From Gammaproteobacteria bacterium (lineage in GTDB: Bacteria > Pseudomonadota > Gammaproteobacteria > Eutrophobiales > Eutrophobiaceae): a stretch of DNA of 64,000 nt. The notes under the pieces are model-generated. The model saw nothing but the letters and a program-made list of their open reading frames with translations, ran no database searches and had not been told where the DNA came from. The position numbers and the translations under genes were made by a program. The DNA is taken from assembly GCA_022826885.1 (NCBI GenBank), contig JAJDUB010000068.1, positions 1 through 64,000 of the forward strand, written 5' to 3'. Below, one piece after another: positions 42,396 through 51,717 of this stretch (positions are counted from its first letter, which is position 1; each line of letters begins with the position of its first letter).

Positions 42396-43943
42396 ATGCT
42401 TGCTGCGCACCACCCTGCAATGACATCCAAACGCAAGCCGACCCTGTCCCCGGAAGCCATCGCCGTCGGCCGGCGTATCAAGGGGTTGCGGGAGTTCCTT
42501 GCACTGCTCGATGAGAACGGCCAACTGGCGGTCTGGGAGGAGGAAGTCCTACCGGAGCCGGATATCCGCAACATTTCCGTAGCCGCAGGCCGCGATGCCA
42601 TGCATGGACCGGCCGTGCTGCTCACCAACATCAAGGGTTACCCCGGCAAACAGGTCGTGGTAGGGGTGCACGGCAGTTTCACCAACCTGGCCCTGCTGAT
42701 GGGGCGCCCGAAGGGGACGTCGGTGAAGGAGTTGTTCTACGAAATGATCAACCGCTGGGGCAGTGATGAACCGTTAATCGAGCGGGTACCCCCGGCCCGG
42801 GCGCCGGCACTTGCCAACCGGGTCGAGAACGGCATCAACCTGTACGCACTGCTGCCCCTGTACCGCATCAACGAGTATGACGGCGGGTTTTATATCGACA
42901 AGGCCAACGTGGTAAGCCGGGACCCGTCGGACCCGGAGGACTTCGGCAAGCAGAACGTGGGCATCTACCGGATACAGGTACATGGGCCTGATATGTTCAG
43001 TCTGGATGCGGTGCCGTCCCATGACATGGGCCAGCACATACGGATTGCTGAGCGGGAGAATGCTGACCTGAACATCGCCGTGATGATCGGCAACCATCCT
43101 GCCCTGGCGATGTTTGCGGGGACGCCGGTGGACTACGATGAATCGGAATATGCGTATGCCTCGCAGATGATGGGGGCGCCGTTGCAGTTGACTACATCCG
43201 GCAACGGCCTTGACATCCTGGCCAACTCGGAGATGGTCATTGAGGCGACGATGGTCAACAGGGAGCGTATCCTTGAAGGGCCGTTCGGTGAGTACCCCGG
43301 CACTTACGGCGCCGTGCGCAGGCTGAATGTATTCAGGGTGACGTCCGTATCCTTCCGGGACGACCCTATCTTCGAGAGTCTGTACATCGGCAGCAAGAGC
43401 TGGACGGAGCACGACACGCTTCTGGGGATTAATGTCTGTACGACGGTGTATAACCAGTTGAAACAGAATTTCCCTGAAGTCATTGCCGTTAATGCTTTAT
43501 ACCAGGACGGGACGACTGCGGTCATTGCGGTGAAGAACCGTTTTGCCGGCTTTGCCAAATCCGTTGCCCTGCGGGCGCTCGGTTCTCCTCACGGGCTGTT
43601 GTTCCTGAAAAACCTCATCATGGTCGATGCCGACATCGACCCGTTTGACCTGAACCAGGTCATCTGGTCGTTGTCCAACCGCACCCGGGCTGATGACATC
43701 ATCGTATTGCCCAACATGCCGCTCAGTGATGCCGACCCGTCAGCGGAGATCGGGGGCAAAGGCCACCGCCTGATTATCGATGCCACTTCCTATATGCCGC
43801 CCGACAAAATTTCCGTGAACAATAACCTTGTTGAATCACCGGCCGGTCCGGTAATTGACGAACTGGAAAGAATTATTAATAAGCTGCGAAACGGAAACCC
43901 TGTATTCCGTCATTCCTGCGAAAGCAGGAATCCAGTAGAATAA
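42396..43943 (+). CDS. UbiD-family (prFMN-dependent) decarboxylase, copy 2
   Basis: 515 residues from the first ATG. The second, MTSKRKPT at 42420, aligns better with the start of the paralog at 26747. Neither has a clear ribosome-binding site. Family segments match the paralog throughout: EPDIRNISVAAGRDAMHGPAVL, KQNVGIYRIQVHGPD, GNHPALAMFAGTPVDYDESEY and DPFDLNQVIWSLSNRTRA. The last dozen codons (FRHSCESRNPVE) come from a dispersed repeat that has replaced the natural end, so the stop codon lies inside the repeat. It presumably needs the UbiX encoded at 30688-31257 and pairs with the VdcD-like protein at 37862. Confidence 0.92.
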   Translation: MLAAHHPAMTSKRKPTLSPEAIAVGRRIKGLREFLALLDENGQLAVWEEEVLPEPDIRNISVAAGRDAMHGPAVLLTNIKGYPGKQVVVGVHGSFTNLALLMGRPKGTSVKELFYEMINRWGSDEPLIERVPPARAPALANRVENGINLYALLPLYRINEYDGGFYIDKANVVSRDPSDPEDFGKQNVGIYRIQVHGPDMFSLDAVPSHDMGQHIRIAERENADLNIAVMIGNHPALAMFAGTPVDYDESEYAYASQMMGAPLQLTTSGNGLDILANSEMVIEATMVNRERILEGPFGEYPGTYGAVRRLNVFRVTSVSFRDDPIFESLYIGSKSWTEHDTLLGINVCTTVYNQLKQNFPEVIAVNALYQDGTTAVIAVKNRFAGFAKSVALRALGSPHGLLFLKNLIMVDADIDPFDLNQVIWSLSNRTRADDIIVLPNMPLSDADPSAEIGGKGHRLIIDATSYMPPDKISVNNNLVESPAGPVIDELERIINKLRNGNPVFRHSCESRNPVE

Positions 43944-44005
43944 TGCGTCGCCGCAGGCGACCCTTTTTCTCACTGGATTCCCGCCTGCGCGGGAATGACA
44001 GACGG
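43907..44005. repeat. Dispersed inverted-repeat element capturing the UbiD 3' end
   Basis: Two arms of about 30 bases face each other: CGTCATTCCTGCG...GCAGGAATCCAGT and ACTGGATTCCCGCC...CGGGAATGAC. Each is itself a small hairpin. This pattern (CATTCC-x-GGAATCCAG) is a very common intergenic repeat in proteobacteria. It supplies the last codons and stop of the UbiD-family gene. Confidence 0.75.
43947..43970 (+). terminator. Intrinsic terminator inside the repeat
   Basis: GTCGCC-GCA-GGCGAC stem (43947-43961) followed by CCTTTTTCT, just after the UbiD-family stop. It would end the vdcD-hyuA-hyuB-ubiD transcript and may also shield it from the convergent genes. Confidence 0.65.
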
Positions 44006-44037
44006 GGCGGAAATGACAATGACCAGGACTTCCAATA

Positions 44038-44982
44038 CTATAAGAATACAATTTCCGGAAGTGTGGCAGAGACGATGTAATTTGGTCTGTCGACGATCTC
44101 GTTAATTTTCAAATCCACACAGACGGAGCAGAGCACGTAGGCCTGTTCCCTGGTTAATCCCCGCTCCCGTTCCAGGTGGTCGATCATATAGCGCACCGCC
44201 CGTTGGGCGTTTTCAAAGAGGTCAGGACCATTGGCGGTTGTGACAAAGCAGGGTCCCGTGTTGGTATTGGCACAAAGCGGGCCGTCAGTCCTGAAATGAG
44301 GTTCCGGGATCCTATTGCCTGGTTCGAGGTCAATCCTCAGCGTAACCTGTGCGGCCATTTCAATGGCGGTAATGCATACCTCTCCGTCACCCTGGGCCGC
44401 ATGGGCATCGCCCACACTGAACAGCGCCCCCTCCACGGAAACAGGCAGATACAACGTAGAACCCTTGCACAGGTGGCGTATATCCATATTGCCGCCGTTA
44501 TCACGGGGCGGGATGGTACTGTGTTCACCCGGTTCCGGCAGCGCCGTGCCCATGATGCCGGGGAAGGGGGCAATGGGAATGGCGATGTCATCGCGGTGTT
44601 TCATGCGGGCCAGGTTGCCGTCAGTCAAATCCCAGATCTGTAAAAACTCACTGGGAAATTCTTCCATCGGTAACAGACCGCGGTTGGGCCGGATGGCGGT
44701 CCAACCAAATCCCAGTGTGGGAATAACTTCCATGACGTGTATGACAAGTGTGTCGCCGGGTTCGGCGCCGTTAACAAAAACGGGGCCGGTCAGGGGGTGA
44801 CCGGTCAGCGGGCCTTTTGCCTTGACGTCTGCGCCGGTTGAATCGGCGGAATAGTAATAGTCCCCGGCATCACGGGTAGTGAAGACAACCGTATCACCGG
44901 GCTCGATGGTCAGGCGGGGCGGGTGGGTGTTGTCCCAGGCATAATTCACCACGTCGTCGTTGAGTTCGTGGGTTGTCGGCAT
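44038..44982 (-). CDS. Acetamidase/formamidase family hydrolase
   Basis: 314 residues of the FmdA/AmdA family. Marks: LTIEPGDTVVFTTRDAGDYYY, LTGPVFVNGAEPGDTLVIHV, the metal-site region NMDIRHLCKGSTLYLPV, and FSVGDAHAAQGDGEV. It hydrolyses a small amide to acid and ammonia. It lies 9 bases downstream of the LigB-like gene on the same strand, so it may act on a nitrogen-bearing product or substrate of that pathway. Confidence 0.9.
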   Translation of the reverse strand: MPTTHELNDDVVNYAWDNTHPPRLTIEPGDTVVFTTRDAGDYYYSADSTGADVKAKGPLTGHPLTGPVFVNGAEPGDTLVIHVMEVIPTLGFGWTAIRPNRGLLPMEEFPSEFLQIWDLTDGNLARMKHRDDIAIPIAPFPGIMGTALPEPGEHSTIPPRDNGGNMDIRHLCKGSTLYLPVSVEGALFSVGDAHAAQGDGEVCITAIEMAAQVTLRIDLEPGNRIPEPHFRTDGPLCANTNTGPCFVTTANGPDLFENAQRAVRYMIDHLERERGLTREQAYVLCSVCVDLKINEIVDRPNYIVSATLPEIVFL

Positions 44983-44991
44983 GGGCGGCTG

Positions 44992-45837
44992 TTACTTCAA
45001 TTCGGGCCAGATGACCCATCCGGAAGCGGAACGCCAGGCATAACTGTCGCAATAACCCAATACATCGGCGGGTCCCCTGGTCGAGGCGAGTACCACGAAC
45101 CAGGCAATCAACTCCGCCGTGCCGCCGGAACCAGCTTCTTCCATGCGCTCCAGTGTGCATTTCTCCATCAGCTTGCGGTGATCGCCCTCGGCGAGACAAT
45201 CCAGGAACATGCGGTCGAATTCTTCATCGATATAAAAGTAACGGGGTCCGCCCGGCTCATGGGACAGGCCGCCGGAGCCGATCAATGCGATACGTTCATC
45301 ACCCGGATAACTGTTGAGCACGTCGCGGATGACGTGCCCTACCTGGTAGGCCCGTTCCGGCGTCGGGATAGGGGGCACGGTACAGTTCATGGTAATGGGT
45401 ATGATGGGTATGTTCATATCCGGATTGAGATACTTGGTGGGGGTGGATATCCCGTCATCGAACTGCATGTCTTCCTGGATGTAGGCCAGTTGCAAACCAT
45501 GCCTGGCCGCTTCATTGACGATGTAACGGGCCAGTTTTGAGTTCCCCGGCACATGATATTTTTCATGCTGTGCCAGCCAGGTTTGGTACCAGTCGGCCGG
45601 GCCACTGTGTTGGTCGGCAATACCGACCGTGTATTCCGGCGTGTTGCTCAGCGGCCAGTTGAGCAGGTGATCGTTGGCAAAGATGATCAATACATCGGGC
45701 TTCGCCGCGTCGAGATGGTCCCGCATTTTTTTGAATGAAGCCAGCGCGGTCTGTTGCTGATGTTCCGGCGCATCCTCAAACCAGCCCAGCAGGCCCGGCG
45801 TATGTGTCGAGGCTACGGCAGCAACGATCTCAGCCAT
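44992..45837 (-). CDS. LigB-family extradiol dioxygenase, catalytic subunit
   Basis: 281 residues. Iron ligands line up with protocatechuate 4,5-dioxygenase LigB: H12 (STHTPGLL), H57 (FANDHLLNW) and E242 (GGTAELIAW); H193 (GLSHEPGG) fits the catalytic base. It cleaves an aromatic ring next to two hydroxyls (meta cleavage). The exact substrate, protocatechuate, gallate or a related catechol, cannot be told from sequence. Its start overlaps the LigA-like stop by 8 bases. Confidence 0.92.
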   Translation of the reverse strand: MAEIVAAVASTHTPGLLGWFEDAPEHQQQTALASFKKMRDHLDAAKPDVLIIFANDHLLNWPLSNTPEYTVGIADQHSGPADWYQTWLAQHEKYHVPGNSKLARYIVNEAARHGLQLAYIQEDMQFDDGISTPTKYLNPDMNIPIIPITMNCTVPPIPTPERAYQVGHVIRDVLNSYPGDERIALIGSGGLSHEPGGPRYFYIDEEFDRMFLDCLAEGDHRKLMEKCTLERMEEAGSGGTAELIAWFVVLASTRGPADVLGYCDSYAWRSASGWVIWPELK

Positions 45838-46186
45838 CGCCCTTGTCCTGCATCATGTCCCACTTGGAATCACCGAGAGACTCTTTTGATTCCACCGGGA
45901 ATGCCTTTTGATAGATGGCTACTGCGGGGTGGGCGTTGGTCATGTTGCCGGTCCCGTAAGTGAGGCGCATGATATGCGGAACCAGGTACTGGTGTACGCC
46001 CAGGTCCATTAACCGTTTCGGATCGGTATCGCGCAGGGCCTCGTATTCTTCCCGGCTGCACCCGAATTCCCTGGTCAGGCCCTCCAGGTCTTCCAGCCAG
46101 CGTTTCTGCAGGGCCGGGTCCTTGCGCACGTAATAGATCATGTCATTGGTGGGCAGGGTCTTGTCGACGCGAAGAACGTTACTCAT
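45830..46186 (-). CDS. LigA-family small subunit of the extradiol dioxygenase
   Basis: 118 residues, helical, matching the alpha subunit of LigAB-type dioxygenases (DPALQKRWLEDLEGLTREFGCSREEYEALRDTD, then LMDLGVHQYLVPHIMRL). It closes one side of the LigB active site. First gene of a ligA-ligB-amidase set; the sulfatase gene lies 89 bases upstream on the same strand. Confidence 0.92.
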   Translation of the reverse strand: MSNVLRVDKTLPTNDMIYYVRKDPALQKRWLEDLEGLTREFGCSREEYEALRDTDPKRLMDLGVHQYLVPHIMRLTYGTGNMTNAHPAVAIYQKAFPVESKESLGDSKWDMMQDKGDG

Positions 46187-46275
46187 CTTCAGTCCTGTTT
46201 TCTGTTACCAAACCGGATATATTATATGCGACGCTGCCGGTAATGACAGTTTGGTGTTAAACATTTGTTTTTCTC

Positions 46276-48000
46276 TCAGTAAGTGTAGCTGGGATAGGGA
46301 GCATCGTAATCCGGCAGTACCACACCGTTCTCACGCGCATAGATTTCCCATTCCCGCACCAGTTCTTCCAGTTTCCCTGGTTGCTCGCTTGAGAGGTCAT
46401 TCAGTTCCCCGGGGTCTTCCTCGATATTGTAAAGGCGCCATTTATCCACCGGAACGTCCAGCTCTCTGGGTTCCCAGGGTACCCCGGCCGGTTCCCATAC
46501 GATTTTCCAGTCACCCCTGCGGATGGCCCGGCGGCCGAACAGCTCCCAACCCATTACGTAGTCCTGACTGTGAGTGAATTCCCGTTCTCCCTTCAGCATC
46601 GACAGCATGGAAGCGCCCTGCAACGGCAGGATATCGCGTCCGTCGAAGCTGGAGCCTGGGTGTTTAACGCCGGTCAATTCCAGGATCGTAGGCATAACAT
46701 CCTTGACTGTCACAAACTCATCGATTACTGCGCCTTTCCGGATCTGCTCCGGAAAATGTACGATTGCCGGCACGCGGATCCCGCCTTCAGTGGTGAATTG
46801 TTTATACATCCGGTAACCGCCGCTGCTCGCCCAGGTCCAGTTCGGGCCGTACCAGATATAGGAATCACCATTCCCCAGGTTTTCAAGACTGTTGTCGCAG
46901 CATTGTTCTGCCCAGTTTTCCAGCGCCTCCCAGCCGATATTCAGGTGCGCACCCTCGGCGCCGTTATCGGACATGAAGAAAATCAGCGTGTTTTCAAATT
47001 GCCCCGAGGACTTCAGGTAATCAATGACCTCTCCCGTGTACCTGTCCATGTCGTCGACCATCGCAGCAAATATTTCCATCTTTCTCGCTTCAACCTTTTT
47101 TTCCTCATCAGGCAAAGCCTGCCAGGCCGGTTCCGACGCCAACCTGGCGAATGGTAATGCATCCTGTTCAATCAATCCCAGTTTCTTCATGTTTTCAAAC
47201 CGTTTGCCTTGCAGTACGTCCCACCCTGCATCGTACCTGCCGGCATACTTTTCAACAGATTCCCTAGGCGCCTGTAACGGCCAGTGCGGGGCGGTAAACG
47301 CAAGATAGGCAAAAAAAGGTCGTCCATCCGCATCATTGCCTTTTAGGTACTCGATGAGCTTGCGGGCATAAAAGCGGCTAGAATAGAAATCGTCCGGAAG
47401 CCCGACAGGTTTACCGTCTTCCCTGTAGATGGACGGGTTGAGGCCAATCAACGGCAGGTCTCCGAGATGCCCCGCGCCGCCCTGAGCGAGGTCAAACGAT
47501 CGCTCAAACCCCCGGGCGTGCGGACTCGTTTCCGCAGTCAACCCCAGGTGCCATTTACCTGTCATGTAGGTGTGGTATCCCGCATCACGCATGATTTCCG
47601 CAAGCGACGCCACGCGAAAATTGAGGTAGCCTTCATAACCGGGATAACCAACCTGGTTTGCTCTCAACTCCTCGTACATTTGACCCAGGCCTGCCAGGTG
47701 GTTATCAGTGCCGGATAACAGCATGGAACGAGTGGGCGAACAGGTGGGCGCGGAATAAAATTGTGTGAGCAGGATCCCGTCACGCCCGAGGGCGTCCAGG
47801 TTCGGTGTGTTTATTTCACCGCCGAATACGCCGAGGTCGGAATACCCCAGGTCGTCCGCAACGATTAACAGGACATTGGGTCGATCAATTTGCTGCACAG
47901 ATTGCCCCGGTTCCGCCCCCTGATCACTGCTGGTATCAGAGCTGCAGGCACACAGACCTAAAACAATAAAGATGCTCGTCAATACGGGGGGATAGCGCAT
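46276..48000 (-). CDS. Arylsulfatase-type sulfatase, lipoprotein
   Basis: 574 residues. The sulfatase active-site motif C87-S-P-T-R91 (SAPTCSPTRSMLLSG) marks the Cys converted to formylglycine. D49 and D50 (LLIVADDLGYSDLG) bind calcium. The N-terminus is a lipoprotein signal with lipobox LCAC, so the enzyme is on a membrane facing the periplasm or outside. It probably frees sulfate from aryl or sugar sulfates, giving a phenol for the catabolic genes nearby. It is divergent from a TonB receptor, with a shared 107-base control region. Confidence 0.92.
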   Translation of the reverse strand: MRYPPVLTSIFIVLGLCACSSDTSSDQGAEPGQSVQQIDRPNVLLIVADDLGYSDLGVFGGEINTPNLDALGRDGILLTQFYSAPTCSPTRSMLLSGTDNHLAGLGQMYEELRANQVGYPGYEGYLNFRVASLAEIMRDAGYHTYMTGKWHLGLTAETSPHARGFERSFDLAQGGAGHLGDLPLIGLNPSIYREDGKPVGLPDDFYSSRFYARKLIEYLKGNDADGRPFFAYLAFTAPHWPLQAPRESVEKYAGRYDAGWDVLQGKRFENMKKLGLIEQDALPFARLASEPAWQALPDEEKKVEARKMEIFAAMVDDMDRYTGEVIDYLKSSGQFENTLIFFMSDNGAEGAHLNIGWEALENWAEQCCDNSLENLGNGDSYIWYGPNWTWASSGGYRMYKQFTTEGGIRVPAIVHFPEQIRKGAVIDEFVTVKDVMPTILELTGVKHPGSSFDGRDILPLQGASMLSMLKGEREFTHSQDYVMGWELFGRRAIRRGDWKIVWEPAGVPWEPRELDVPVDKWRLYNIEEDPGELNDLSSEQPGKLEELVREWEIYARENGVVLPDYDAPYPSYTY

Positions 48001-48107
48001 ACTGTGAGTGTTTACACGTAAACTATTTCCAGCTTATAATGGCCGAATTCTATCAATTAGTTGTTGTTTGGTCTTCTAATAGTTAATCAAAAATGGGGGA
48101 GTACAAG

Positions 48108-50450
48108 ATGTTACATGCCTATGGTAAGCGTGATCGCAGAAATTTCCCAGGATACTTATTCACATTTTTAGGAATTCTTGTATTTTCCTTTCCTGTCACT
48201 TCGCCAGCGCAGGGCATTGAGGAAATCGTGGTCACAGCACAGAAGCGTGAAGAATCCCTGCAGGACGTGCCCATCTCGGTGGTGGCGTTTACCGGTGATA
48301 CCCTGAGTGAACTGGGAGTACAGAACTCGGAAGACGTGATGAAGCTGGTTCCTAATGCGGGCCTTCAATCCCAGGGCGGCTCGAAACAGAATTTTTTCAT
48401 TCGCGGGGTTGGAACCTCGGACTTTCACATTAATGTCGTGAGCGCGGTAGGTGTCTATCTTGATGACATTGCACTGAATGCGCCCAATGCGCTTACATTC
48501 AACGCCTTTGACCTGGACCGGGTGGAAGTGATGCGCGGCCCGCAGAACACCTTGTTCGGACGAAATACCACCGGCGGCGCCGTGAACTATATCAGTCGCA
48601 AACCGAATGCTGAAGACGGCCTGAACGGACACCTGCGCGGCGGCTATGGGCGCCACGACCAATTTGATATTGAGGGCGCCGTGGGAATCCCGCTGGGTGA
48701 AAATGCCGCGGTGCGGGTAGCGTTCGTGAGCAATATTCGTGACGGGGTGTATGACAATCTCACCCTGGGTAAAAAAGAGGGTGGTCATTCCCGCCAGGCG
48801 GGGCGCGTTCAACTGCTTATGCAGCCCTCGGACAGCATGGAACTACTGTTCAACTTCCATGGCGGGATGTCCCGGGACAATCCATTGCCGTTCAAGTCCG
48901 TGGGGACCCAGGACCCGAATAATGTCACGGCCCCCTGCGCGGTGCCGCTGAACGACCTGATCCCGCAGAACAATCCCAACTGTATCGACTCGTCGGGTTT
49001 CAATCACCGGACTGATGACTGGGATGAAAACTATGGAAACATGGAGTTCAAGGAAGACATTGACTTGTGGGGCACCTCACTCAAGGCATCCCTTGATATC
49101 GGATCGATGACCTTGACTTCCGTCACGGCCTTTGATTCCTTCGAAGTGGAATTCAAGGAGGACTCGGATGGATCTCCAAATATGATATTTCAATTTTACC
49201 AGCAGGGTGATTACGAGCAATGGTCGCAGGAACTGCGTTTGCAGTCCGCAGCGGACCAAAGCTGGCGCTGGATCCTGGGCTTCTACTACTTTATGGAAGA
49301 TGCAAAGTATGCGACGGCGGTACGCAGGACCCCGGCCCCGCTTGCTCCGGCCGCGCCGGGTAGTTTCAACATCATTCCCAATACCTATGTCGAGCAGGAC
49401 AACGAGGTGTATTCGGGATACGGACAGCTTGAAGTTGATCTGCAGGACAATGTCACAGCGACGGTCGGCTTCCGCTGGACCGATGAAACCAAGAAAGGCA
49501 CCAACACACCTTCCGTCAGGTGCTCGGGTGTAGGCGGACCGCCGTTCTGTCCGAATCTCAGCGAGCACGCGTTCCTGGGATTTGACCTGATCCCGACACT
49601 GCCCGGGGTGTTCTTTCCGCCCACGGAAATCCTCGATTCGGAGTCTGAAGAATGGGGCGCCCGTTTTGCGCTGGACTGGCAGGTTAACGACGACCTGCTT
49701 GTTTACGGAAGTATTTCCCGCGGCTTCAAGGGTGGCGGATTCAGTCTTGCGGCCCTGGCGGCCTTCACAGGCACTGCGGCGGAAAGCGTGGACCCGGAAG
49801 TATTATGGGCTTACGAAATTGGCTTCAAGTCAAGCTGGATGGACGGCGCGTTAAACCTTAATGCTGCGGGATTCTATTACGACTGGACAGACCTGCAGTC
49901 ATTTCAACCGATACTCTTTCCGGAATTCGGTGAAGTGATTCCCCGGCTGCTCAACGTGCCCGAAAGCAGTAATATCGGCGCGGAAATTGAGGTGCAGTGG
50001 GTGCCGGCAGAGGGATTGTACATCGCAGGCGGCATAGGCCTCAGCAATGCTGAAGTTGACGATCCGGGCGGGATAATCGGTGTCCGGAAAGGCAATGCTC
50101 TCACCAACGCGCCCGACCTGACGTTCAATGGCATGGTCAGGAAAGAATTTCAGGTTGGTGCAGGCATGCTCTCGTTACAGGCCAACTGGAATTACAAGGA
50201 CGACGTGACCTATGATCTGGCAAACGCTCCCTACCTCAGTCAGGATGGTTGGTGGAACCTGGATGCACGCGGCGCATACGCATTCGGACCGAATCAAGAG
50301 TTTGAGATTGCCGTCTGGGGCAAGAATTTGACCGGTGAGGGATATTGCGGCGGACTGGTCAGTCTCCAGGGCCTGGCGGAATCACTGCTGTGTTACGGGA
50401 ATTATTCGGATCCGACCTATGGGGTCACGGCCGGCTACCGGTTCGAGTAA
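48108..50450 (+). CDS. TonB-dependent outer-membrane receptor, second copy
   Basis: 780 residues with a signal peptide (to about SPAQG). A TonB box EEIVVTAQKREESLQDVPISV is followed by a plug (IRGVGTSDFH, VYLDDIAL, VEVMRGPQNTLFGRNTTGGAVNYISRKP) and a beta-barrel ending in Phe-Glu (GYRFE). The start at 48108 is preceded by a GGGGGAG ribosome-binding site; an ATG at 48093 lies before that site. It is of the type common in sphingomonads and marine gammaproteobacteria for uptake of plant or aromatic compounds. Divergent from the sulfatase, which suggests joint control and uptake of a sulfated substrate. Confidence 0.92.
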   Translation: MLHAYGKRDRRNFPGYLFTFLGILVFSFPVTSPAQGIEEIVVTAQKREESLQDVPISVVAFTGDTLSELGVQNSEDVMKLVPNAGLQSQGGSKQNFFIRGVGTSDFHINVVSAVGVYLDDIALNAPNALTFNAFDLDRVEVMRGPQNTLFGRNTTGGAVNYISRKPNAEDGLNGHLRGGYGRHDQFDIEGAVGIPLGENAAVRVAFVSNIRDGVYDNLTLGKKEGGHSRQAGRVQLLMQPSDSMELLFNFHGGMSRDNPLPFKSVGTQDPNNVTAPCAVPLNDLIPQNNPNCIDSSGFNHRTDDWDENYGNMEFKEDIDLWGTSLKASLDIGSMTLTSVTAFDSFEVEFKEDSDGSPNMIFQFYQQGDYEQWSQELRLQSAADQSWRWILGFYYFMEDAKYATAVRRTPAPLAPAAPGSFNIIPNTYVEQDNEVYSGYGQLEVDLQDNVTATVGFRWTDETKKGTNTPSVRCSGVGGPPFCPNLSEHAFLGFDLIPTLPGVFFPPTEILDSESEEWGARFALDWQVNDDLLVYGSISRGFKGGGFSLAALAAFTGTAAESVDPEVLWAYEIGFKSSWMDGALNLNAAGFYYDWTDLQSFQPILFPEFGEVIPRLLNVPESSNIGAEIEVQWVPAEGLYIAGGIGLSNAEVDDPGGIIGVRKGNALTNAPDLTFNGMVRKEFQVGAGMLSLQANWNYKDDVTYDLANAPYLSQDGWWNLDARGAYAFGPNQEFEIAVWGKNLTGEGYCGGLVSLQGLAESLLCYGNYSDPTYGVTAGYRFE

Positions 50451-50567
50451 ATAATATCCGCGAAAGTTGCCCGCTTGATCGGGGAATCGGTTCCGCTCAT
50501 CCGACCGGACATGGGTTGACGCCCTGTTGGCGACAGAGCCCGGCATTTTCATGCAACCGGGGCTGAA

Positions 50568-51695
50568 ATGAAGAAACCGCATCAACTGCTGATCCTCATC
50601 GGCGCCATCTGCGCCTATAACCTGTCGTCTTTCAGTTGGTGGGCCCAGCCTGAAATTGTCCACACCCTGATTGACAAGGTCGGATTGTCCGATTCCAGGG
50701 CCGGCCTGGTAGTCTCAATCGAGTTACTGGCAATCGCCTTTACCGCTTTTATTGTTTCCCCATGGGTCTCGAGACTTGATGTAAAAAAAGTTTGTTACAC
50801 GGCAGGAGCTATTGCGATCGCCGGGCATTTTTTTTCAGCGTCAACCATGTCAGTCGAGATATTGTTTGTTACCCGGCTGGTGACGGGAATGGCAGAGGGA
50901 TTGATACTTGCGATTGCGAACGCTGCGCTGGCGTCCACTAAAAACCCCGACCGCTCTTACGCATTACTCAATACCTGGAATGTTGCCTCAGGTGTCGTGT
51001 TATTGATGATAATGCCGTTCCTGGAACAGAAATACGGTCCTGTAGCGGTCTTCGGACTCATTGGTATTGCCTGTTTATTGATGATGCCTCTGTTCAGGCA
51101 CCTGCCGTTGAAAATAGAGGTAGTACAGCAAATAAAAATCTCGGGAGACAGGATCAAAACAGCCTTGGTCATGATCCTGTCCCTGCTCGTGTGGGGGACG
51201 GCATCGGCAATGACCTGGGCGTTTTATATTTCGATTGGCACACACACTACGCTGCAGACCTCGACTGTCGGATTAATAGCGGCGGTTGCCGCGTTCGGGG
51301 GGCTCGTCGGAGGCTCGTTTGCAGTATATGTCAGCGGCAACTACGGGCGTTACATACCGTTTTATATTGCACTGCTTGCACACGCAGTTATTGCGATGAC
51401 GCTCACACATGTATTCCATAGCTGGGTTTTTATATTGACGGCGCCTGCAGCGATAGCCTGTGTTTATTTTATCCTGCCTCTTTACCTGGGCATGGCGGCT
51501 GAATACGATCCTAACGGTGGGTTACCGGCAGCGATGGCCGGCGTCTTTCTGTTGACCGGGGGGACGGGGCCACTTTTTGGCGGCTACCTGGTGGAATACG
51601 GGGGTGTTCAGTTTATCGGATGGGCCATACTCATCGGTTGTATCTTTGCCGCACTATGCAATAACTGGTTAACCCGGAGGCTGTCTGCGACGTAG
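50568..51695 (+). CDS. MFS transporter, first copy
   Basis: 375 residues, about 11-12 membrane helices in two halves with a central loop near residue 190 (LPLKIEVVQQIKISGDRIK). It is shorter than typical for the superfamily but complete in layout. The substrate is unknown. It begins a same-strand run with a binding-protein-like gene, two amidohydrolases and a second MFS gene. Confidence 0.85.
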   Translation: MKKPHQLLILIGAICAYNLSSFSWWAQPEIVHTLIDKVGLSDSRAGLVVSIELLAIAFTAFIVSPWVSRLDVKKVCYTAGAIAIAGHFFSASTMSVEILFVTRLVTGMAEGLILAIANAALASTKNPDRSYALLNTWNVASGVVLLMIMPFLEQKYGPVAVFGLIGIACLLMMPLFRHLPLKIEVVQQIKISGDRIKTALVMILSLLVWGTASAMTWAFYISIGTHTTLQTSTVGLIAAVAAFGGLVGGSFAVYVSGNYGRYIPFYIALLAHAVIAMTLTHVFHSWVFILTAPAAIACVYFILPLYLGMAAEYDPNGGLPAAMAGVFLLTGGTGPLFGGYLVEYGGVQFIGWAILIGCIFAALCNNWLTRRLSAT

Positions 51696-51717
51696 AGATG
51701 CCTCTTCCCTGCCAATA

